Source: Pseudomonadota bacterium (lineage in GTDB: Bacteria > Pseudomonadota > Alphaproteobacteria > Rhizobiales > Hyphomicrobiaceae). Taken from it: 19,497 nt of DNA. Shown here piece by piece: positions 15,078 through 19,497 of the stretch. The notes under the pieces are model-generated. The model had not been told where the DNA came from. It made no database searches and saw only the letters and a list, made by a program, of their open reading frames with translations. The position numbers and the translations under genes are program-made. The stretch is taken from the NCBI GenBank assembly GCA_023390485.1, contig JAEWCT010000201.1, positions 1 to 19,497 of the forward strand, in the 5' to 3' direction. Numbering within the stretch: position 1 is the first letter of the stretch; every line of letters starts with the position of its first letter.

Positions 15078-16343
15078 ATGGCAACGTCAGAGAGCAAGAC
15101 GCGCGCGCGAGCGTTGCGCTCGGACATTCCGGCGAGCCCCCTTCAGATCTCGTTCATAGAATTCGTCTGCCTGGTCGCGGCGCTGATGGCGATCACGGCG
15201 CTGTCGATCGACATCATGCTGCCGGCGTTGCCTGAGATCGCCGCGACGTTCGGCGTCGAGAAGGAAAACGACAGGCAGCTTGTCATCATCCTTTACATGG
15301 CCGGCTTCTCCTTGGGCCAGATCTTCTTCGGCCCGCTCTCCGATCACCTTGGCCGCAAACGGGTTCTTATGACCGGCCTCGCGATTTTCATCCTTGGGAC
15401 GATAGGTGCGATCATGGCCGGGTCGTTCCAAATGCTGCTGCTTGCGCGCATGGTCCAGGGGCTCGGCGCAGCGTCTCCGCGTATCATCGCCGTTGCGGTC
15501 GTCCGCGATCTTTATAGCGGCCGTCAGATGGCGAGGGTGATGTCCTTCGCGATGGTCGTCTTCATCATGATACCCGTCTTCGCCCCGTCGGTTGGGCAGG
15601 CCGTGGTTCTATTCAGCAGTTGGCAATGGATCTTCTTCGTATTGCTGGTGATGGCGGTCAGCGCCGCAATCTGGTCCGGAACGCGCTTGCCTGAGACGGC
15701 GCGTCCGGCCCTCGGCGTTGAGCATGCGATGACACTGCGGGCATCCCTTCTCACGGCCGTCTTGAACAGTCAGACAGTCGGTTACGGAGCTGCAGGCGGC
15801 TTCATGTTCGGTTGCCTTCTCGCCTATGTCGCGAGTGCTCAGCAGGTTTTCGTCGGCGTGTTTGGCTTGGGCGACATCTTCCCCGTCATCTTCGGCGCGT
15901 TGGCCTCAGCGATGGCCTTGGCTTCGTTTGTCAACGCCCGCCTTGTCGGCCGGTTCGGAATGCGGCGCCTATCGCATGCGGCCCTGTTCGGGTTCATCGG
16001 CGTATCAGCGCTGTTGGCCTCCGCCGCGGCTCTGGGCCTTGCCAGCTTCTGGATCTTCGCGGCCGCGATGGGTGTCGAATTTTTTCTCTTCGGATTGATC
16101 GCGCCGAACTTCAACGCCCTGGCGATGGAGCCGCAGGGGCACAACGCCGGGATGGCGTCGTCGGTTGTCGGTTCTCTCAGTACTGCCGTCGGTGCCATCG
16201 CTGGCGGTATCGTCGCCGGATCGCTCGACGGCTCGATTTTGCCGATTGCGGCGGGATTTGCGGCATGCAGCATAATCGCGGGGCTGATCGTTTTCGCGAT
16301 CGAGGGCTCAAAGGGATTGTTGGGGCGCAATCGTCCCGCATAG
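15078..16343 (+). CDS. MFS exporter, Bcr/CflA-type drug:proton antiporter
   Basis: 421 residues, ATG with AGGA 8 nt upstream. Twelve hydrophobic segments are expected. Helix 1 carries SIDIMLPALPEIA (D45 in the family-typical D-x-x-LPA-x motif). Loop 2-3 carries motif A as GQIFFGPLSDHLGRKRVL (80-97). It is followed by RMVQGLGAASPRI and AVVRDLYSG, typical of Bcr/CflA members such as bicyclomycin and chloramphenicol exporters. Helices 7-12 are regular and end in FAIEGSKGLLGRNR. It would pump a small toxic molecule out of the cytoplasm in exchange for protons; the substrate is unknown. The two-component genes follow 144 nt later on the same strand with no obvious terminator between, so they may be functionally linked. 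Confidence 0.92.
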   Translation: MATSESKTRARALRSDIPASPLQISFIEFVCLVAALMAITALSIDIMLPALPEIAATFGVEKENDRQLVIILYMAGFSLGQIFFGPLSDHLGRKRVLMTGLAIFILGTIGAIMAGSFQMLLLARMVQGLGAASPRIIAVAVVRDLYSGRQMARVMSFAMVVFIMIPVFAPSVGQAVVLFSSWQWIFFVLLVMAVSAAIWSGTRLPETARPALGVEHAMTLRASLLTAVLNSQTVGYGAAGGFMFGCLLAYVASAQQVFVGVFGLGDIFPVIFGALASAMALASFVNARLVGRFGMRRLSHAALFGFIGVSALLASAAALGLASFWIFAAAMGVEFFLFGLIAPNFNALAMEPQGHNAGMASSVVGSLSTAVGAIAGGIVAGSLDGSILPIAAGFAACSIIAGLIVFAIEGSKGLLGRNRPA

Positions 16344-16350
16344 TGGGTAT

Positions 16351-16374
16351 TTTACTTGCCTAAAATTTACGTAA
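16351..16374. promoter_or_regulatory. TTTAC direct repeat and TTACGTAA palindrome upstream of the response regulator
   Basis: TTTAC at 16351-16355 recurs at 16366-16370 (period 15), and the second copy overlaps the palindrome TTACGTAA (16367-16374). The site is in an AT-rich patch about 115-135 nt before the response regulator start. OmpR-family regulators commonly bind short direct repeats and regulate themselves, so this is a candidate site. The 10-nt gap is wider than the 5-nt gap typical of CpxR-like boxes. Confidence 0.3.
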
Positions 16375-16487
16375 TGCGGGCATGGACGCCATCTCGCTCT
16401 GGCCACCCATTGCGCCATGTACTACATGCTGCGGCAGCGACGGGAATGCCCGAAGGCTAAATCCCGGACGCATGAGGGCAGACGGGC

Positions 16488-17165
16488 ATGAGAATTCTCC
16501 TGCTTGAAGACGACCTGAGTACTGCAAGATATGTCTTGAACGGCCTCGAGGAAGAGGGCCACACGGTGGACCATCTTGCCGATGGACGCGACGCCGTCGC
16601 GCAAGCCGTCGCCGAGAATTACGACGTGATCATTCTCGACCGGATGCTTCCGAGCCTTGACGGGCTCGCCATCATAAAGACCATTCGAAGTGCCGGCCGC
16701 GGCGTGCCGGTCTTGTTTCTGACCGCGCTCGGCGGCGTCGATGATCGTGTCGAAGGTCTCGATGCCGGCGCCGACGACTATCTCGTGAAGCCATTTGCAT
16801 TCTCCGAGCTTATGGCGCGCGTCAATGCGCTCGCCCGTCGTCCCCACACGAAGGGCGAGGAAACGCGTCTCAAAGTCGGCGATCTCGAAATCGATCTGGT
16901 TGCCCGGAAAGTGACGCGCGGAGGCGACATCATCGATCTCCAGCCGCGGGAGTTTCGACTGCTCGAAGTCCTGATGCGCAATCGTGGTCGCGTCGTAACG
17001 CGAACGATGCTGCTCGAGCGTGTCTGGAGCTTCCATTTCGATCCGAAGACGAGCGTCGTCGAAACCCACATTTCGCGGCTCCGCGCGAAGATCGACAAGC
17101 CGTATGGCAAAGAGCTGATCCACACCATTCGCGGGAGCGGATACACGGTCCATGACGGCTCGTGA
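16488..17165 (+). CDS. OmpR/PhoB-family response regulator
   Basis: 225 residues. The receiver domain (1-118) has acidic residues E7-D8-D9 (LLLEDDLS), phospho-acceptor D51 (IILDRMLP), T79 and K101 (YLVKPF). The C-terminal winged-helix DNA-binding domain (about 127-223) has LKVGDLEIDL, LQPREFRLLEVLM, the recognition-helix region VVETHISRLRAKID, and the wing end HTIRGSGYTV. It should activate or repress promoters when phosphorylated by the kinase whose gene overlaps its last 14 nt. A GAGGG lies about 10 nt before the ATG, slightly far. The signal and regulon are not given by sequence. Neighbouring candidates for control are the MFS gene immediately upstream and its own operon. Confidence 0.96.
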   Translation: MRILLLEDDLSTARYVLNGLEEEGHTVDHLADGRDAVAQAVAENYDVIILDRMLPSLDGLAIIKTIRSAGRGVPVLFLTALGGVDDRVEGLDAGADDYLVKPFAFSELMARVNALARRPHTKGEETRLKVGDLEIDLVARKVTRGGDIIDLQPREFRLLEVLMRNRGRVVTRTMLLERVWSFHFDPKTSVVETHISRLRAKIDKPYGKELIHTIRGSGYTVHDGS

Positions 17166-18522
17166 TCTTCTGAAGCGCACGCCCTTCCGTTTAGCGGCGA
17201 CCTTCTCGCTATTCTTCATAACGACGATCCTGGCGCTTTTCACCGTCGTCTATTTCGTCGCGAGCGAGCGCCTCGTCGCCGATATTCGCGACCGCGTCGA
17301 GACGACACTCGATTCCCTTGCGGCGCTTGATGGCGAACGTACGTTCGACGACCTCGTCGCACTCGTCGCCAGCGAAAGCGAATCCGTCCGCGATCCCGAT
17401 TTCATCATAGAGCTTGTCGACAAGAACGGAAATTTTCTCGCCGGCAATGTCCGCGGCGTCAAGGATTCCAAGAACTGGATGACGCTCAAACGCGCGGAAA
17501 TGTTTCTCACTCTCGATCGCGGCGAGCCCGACGACGAATTCCTTGCGATTTGGAGGCCGCTCGTCAAAGGCCGGCTTCTGGTCGGCAGCGACAAGAGCGA
17601 AGTCAAGCAGATGAAATCGTTTCTGCTGAAGCTGCTCGCCTACGGGTTGCTTGCTGCGGCCTTGCCGCTCGCTCTCTGCGCGGCTTATTTCGCACGGGAA
17701 GCCCAACATCGTATCGATGCCTTTGCCCGGCCACTTGCGAAGGTCTCGCAAGGCGAAGTTACCGCCCGCGTTCCGATATCGGGACTGCATGACGACATCG
17801 ATCAGGTCGCGCTGCAAGTGAACCGCATGTTGGGCGATCTGCAGCGGCTGATCGAGAACGTCAATCAATCGTCGTCCGATATCGCTCACGATCTCAAAAA
17901 GCCGCTCGGACGTTTGCGCCAGCGCCTCGAAGATGCTCGGCGCGGTGAAGACAAACAGGAGTTTCGCAACGCCATCGACGCCGCGCTGGGAGATATCGAT
18001 TCCATATCTGAGACGTTCGACGCCCTGCTCCGGATTACGCAGATCGAGGCCGGTGCGCGCAAGTCGCGATTTGTGACCGTCGATTTGGCGCTTTTGCTTG
18101 CCGATGTTCGTGACGTCTACGACGTCGTGGCGGAGGACGCGGGAGACAGGCTGAACTACGTTTGTGAATGGTCGGGTCCCGCCTACATTCGTGGCGATCC
18201 TGAGCTTCTTGTTCAGCTCTTCGCAAACCTCGTCGAAAATTCTATTCGCCATTGTCCGAAAGGCACGGAAATTACGATGCGTCTCTATGCGCGCGGAAAC
18301 GCCTATGTCGTAGACGTCGCCGACACGGGGCCGAGCATTCCGGAGCACGAGCGGGTGAACGTGTTCCGTCGCCTCTATCGACTCGAACGCGCCCGCTCGA
18401 CGGAAGGAAGCGGCCTGGGCTTAAGCCTGGTCGCGGCAATCGTCGAACTACATTCGGCGAAGATTGAACTCTTCGACAACGAGCCGGGCCTGCGGGTCGA
18501 AGTCCGCTTCCCGGCCGCTTGA
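17152..18522 (+). CDS. membrane sensor histidine kinase with altered H-box
   Basis: 456 residues, overlapping the regulator gene by 14 nt, so the pair is translationally coupled. Two membrane helices (about 15-37 and 160-180) flank a periplasmic sensor of about 120 residues without a recognised fold. The HAMP domain spans about 182-235 (RPLAKVSQGEVTARVP). The dimerisation domain contains phospho-acceptor H246 in DIAHDLKKPL. The ATPase domain has the N-box NLVENSIRH (N363), the G1 box DTGPSIP (391-397), the F-box FRRLYRLERAR and the G2 box GSGLGLSL (419-426). Two substitutions stand out: the Thr expected at H+4 (HDLRTPL in relatives) is Lys250, and the second Gly of the G1 box is Ser395. The Thr is important for phosphatase activity in HisKA kinases. 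The kinase core otherwise looks intact. Ligand unknown. Confidence 0.95.
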   Translation: MTARDLLKRTPFRLAATFSLFFITTILALFTVVYFVASERLVADIRDRVETTLDSLAALDGERTFDDLVALVASESESVRDPDFIIELVDKNGNFLAGNVRGVKDSKNWMTLKRAEMFLTLDRGEPDDEFLAIWRPLVKGRLLVGSDKSEVKQMKSFLLKLLAYGLLAAALPLALCAAYFAREAQHRIDAFARPLAKVSQGEVTARVPISGLHDDIDQVALQVNRMLGDLQRLIENVNQSSSDIAHDLKKPLGRLRQRLEDARRGEDKQEFRNAIDAALGDIDSISETFDALLRITQIEAGARKSRFVTVDLALLLADVRDVYDVVAEDAGDRLNYVCEWSGPAYIRGDPELLVQLFANLVENSIRHCPKGTEITMRLYARGNAYVVDVADTGPSIPEHERVNVFRRLYRLERARSTEGSGLGLSLVAAIVELHSAKIELFDNEPGLRVEVRFPAA

Positions 18523-18541
18523 ACCTACCCGACAAAATAAT

Positions 18542-18565
18542 GGGGGCGCATTCTCATGCGCCCCT
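18542..18565. terminator. hairpin terminator between convergent genes
   Basis: GGGGCGCA (18543-18550) pairs perfectly with TGCGCCCC (18557-18564) around TTCTCA, with an extra G-T pair outside. On the - strand the stem is followed by CATTATTTTG, a fair T-rich tail, so it best serves hutX. On the + strand, 20 nt after the kinase stop, the tail is poor in T. Confidence 0.7.
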
Positions 18566-18597
18566 CGAATTCTCATCGGCTTCGGATCGAATGCAGT

Positions 18598-19131
18598 TCA
18601 GCTTGAAAAAGTTGCTCTCAGATCGTCGAACAACGCCACCTGCTCTTTGACCAGTTCGCGCTGCTCGTCACGGCGAACGAAAATCTTGAACATCGCTTCA
18701 CCTGCGCCGTTGAAGAACTGAACGGACCGCGACTCCCGGCCCATGAAGGGACGCGCGACAAAGGCGATGTGCGTGCAGTTCTCGGCCTTGATATGCCCGC
18801 CGATCGGGCTATCGCCGTGCAGGTTGAAATACCCGCGCCCGATCGTGCCGGGCGGAATTGGCCCTTCGCATTCGAGTACGATGTCGGGGGTATGGACGAT
18901 GAAGACCACGGGACCCCAAGCCGTCAGAGCCGTCAAGATCTTCTCGAACGCGCTGCCGGCTACGATAGATCGGTGTGCATCCGGAAGCGCTTCGACAGCT
19001 TCGAACGTGCTGACACCGTAGTCGCGGGCGATCTGCTCGAGAATGCCGTCGGCGTTTTTCGCCAGCCGCTCGCGCAGTGGCGGCCGCGCCGTTGTTTCGG
19101 TTGAAAGAGCTTCACTCATGCTGCTGTTCAT
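18598..19131 (-). CDS. hutX: HutX-family haem utilisation cytosolic carrier protein
   Basis: 177 residues. HutX-family proteins bind haem in the cytoplasm after uptake and hand it to a haem-degrading enzyme. Diagnostic stretches are present: ILEQIARDYGVSTFEAVEAL, LTAWGPVVFIVHTPD, IGRGYFNLHGDSPIGGHI, VARPFMGRESRSVQFFN and AMFKIFVRRDEQRELV. The length is usual for the family. The ATG at 19131 overlaps the stop of the upstream monooxygenase gene as ATGA, a classical coupling arrangement. There is no good Shine-Dalgarno, consistent with re-initiation; ATG 19119 is the alternative start. The operon order is haem monooxygenase then hutX, ending at the shared terminator. Iron-dependent regulation is expected but would act upstream, outside the window. 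Confidence 0.93.
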   Translation of the reverse strand: MNSSMSEALSTETTARPPLRERLAKNADGILEQIARDYGVSTFEAVEALPDAHRSIVAGSAFEKILTALTAWGPVVFIVHTPDIVLECEGPIPPGTIGRGYFNLHGDSPIGGHIKAENCTHIAFVARPFMGRESRSVQFFNGAGEAMFKIFVRRDEQRELVKEQVALFDDLRATFSS

Positions 19132-19478
19132 TCGGCCGCTGCAAGAACGGACTTCGAACCGTCCGAGCGAACTTCCTGGATCGCCTCGAACCCTTCAAAC
19201 TCCGGGTGGCCGAGATAGAGCTTCCGCGTTGTTCCCCCAGCGGAGGCATGAGACTTCCGGAATGATTCCGATTTCGTCCAAGCCTCGAAGTCGGCAAACG
19301 AGTTCCAGACAGTATGGGAAGAATAAAGAACATGGTCATCGCGCGTCGGTCCGCGAAGCAGGTGGAACGAAACGAAGCCCGGCTCCTTGTGGAGGTTCAC
19401 TTCGCGGTTAATCCAAAGCTGCTCGAATTCCTTTGCGTGGTCGGGCTCGACCTTGAAGCGGTTCATCGCGATGTACAT
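19128..19478 (-). CDS. IsdG-like haem-degrading monooxygenase (antibiotic biosynthesis monooxygenase fold)
   Basis: 116 residues from ATG 19478, chosen because AAAGG lies 8 nt upstream; a GTG at 19487 is also in frame but overlaps that site. The single ABM ferredoxin-like domain has N6 in YIAMNRF, W67 in FADFEAWTKS and H77 in FRKSHASA. With this start, these line up with the Asn-Trp-His triad of the staphylococcal IsdG/IsdI enzymes (Asn6/7, Trp66/67, His76/77), where His is the haem ligand. In alphaproteobacteria such enzymes (HmuQ/HmuD of Bradyrhizobium) open haem to release iron. Coupling to hutX by a 4-nt overlap supports this. The C-terminus (about 100-116) is a short variable tail. Genes farther upstream in this operon are beyond the window edge. 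Confidence 0.9.
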   Translation of the reverse strand: MYIAMNRFKVEPDHAKEFEQLWINREVNLHKEPGFVSFHLLRGPTRDDHVLYSSHTVWNSFADFEAWTKSESFRKSHASAGGTTRKLYLGHPEFEGFEAIQEVRSDGSKSVLAAAE

Positions 19479-19497
19479 TTGCTGCACCTTTCTACAG

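Noticed and set aside
17209..18348. 379-codon open frame antisense to the histidine kinase
   Set aside because: The kinase has all boxes in order on the + strand; the antisense product shows no family features.

Overview
The window looks like a chromosomal segment of a moderately GC-rich alphaproteobacterium, most likely of the order Hyphomicrobiales (Hyphomicrobium/Bradyrhizobium-like). The inference rests on the Omp25-type and BcsS-type outer-membrane barrels, the HutX plus IsdG-like haem pair, the LabA/NYN protein, and the codon bias that produces long antisense shadow ORFs. No rRNA, tRNA, insertion sequence, phage gene or CRISPR array was seen.

Layout. (1) 1-2184: a small secreted four-cysteine protein on the + strand. 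Convergent to it on the - strand are an exported VOC/glyoxalase-fold protein and, upstream of that, an M23 (LytM-type) peptidase. (2) 2185-8853, the most distinctive part: a divergent AT-rich promoter region, then an Sfp-type phosphopantetheinyl transferase whose 3' end overlaps, out of frame, a 1363-residue Pls/PosA-family nonribosomal peptide synthetase. The synthetase has one adenylation domain and one carrier domain, then six predicted membrane helices alternating with three homologous left-handed-beta-helix-like domains. This is the layout of the epsilon-poly-lysine synthetase. The specificity code read by eye (D-A-E-S-I-G-T-V-V-K) resembles lysine/basic-amino-acid codes. A 474-residue outer-membrane protein follows, apparently two beta-barrels in tandem (Omp25-like, then BcsS-like). 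(3) 8854-13296: a bidirectional terminator, then on the - strand an RND efflux pair with the permease first and the adaptor second. (4) 13297-15077: sparse DNA around a LabA/NYN-domain protein, with a tandem 15-bp repeat in the divergent region. (5) 15078-18522: a Bcr/CflA-type MFS exporter, then an OmpR-type response regulator and its histidine kinase (overlapping genes). (6) 18523-19497: a shared terminator and, on the - strand, an IsdG-like haem monooxygenase translationally coupled to HutX.

Working together. The clearest unit is PPTase plus Pls-like synthetase: the PPTase would load the carrier Ser561, and the membrane-embedded C-terminal half would polymerise the activated amino acid. 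Whether the downstream double barrel, the convergent RND pump or the MFS exporter handle the product is inference from position only. The haem pair (carrier plus haem-degrading enzyme) is a self-contained haem-iron utilisation unit.
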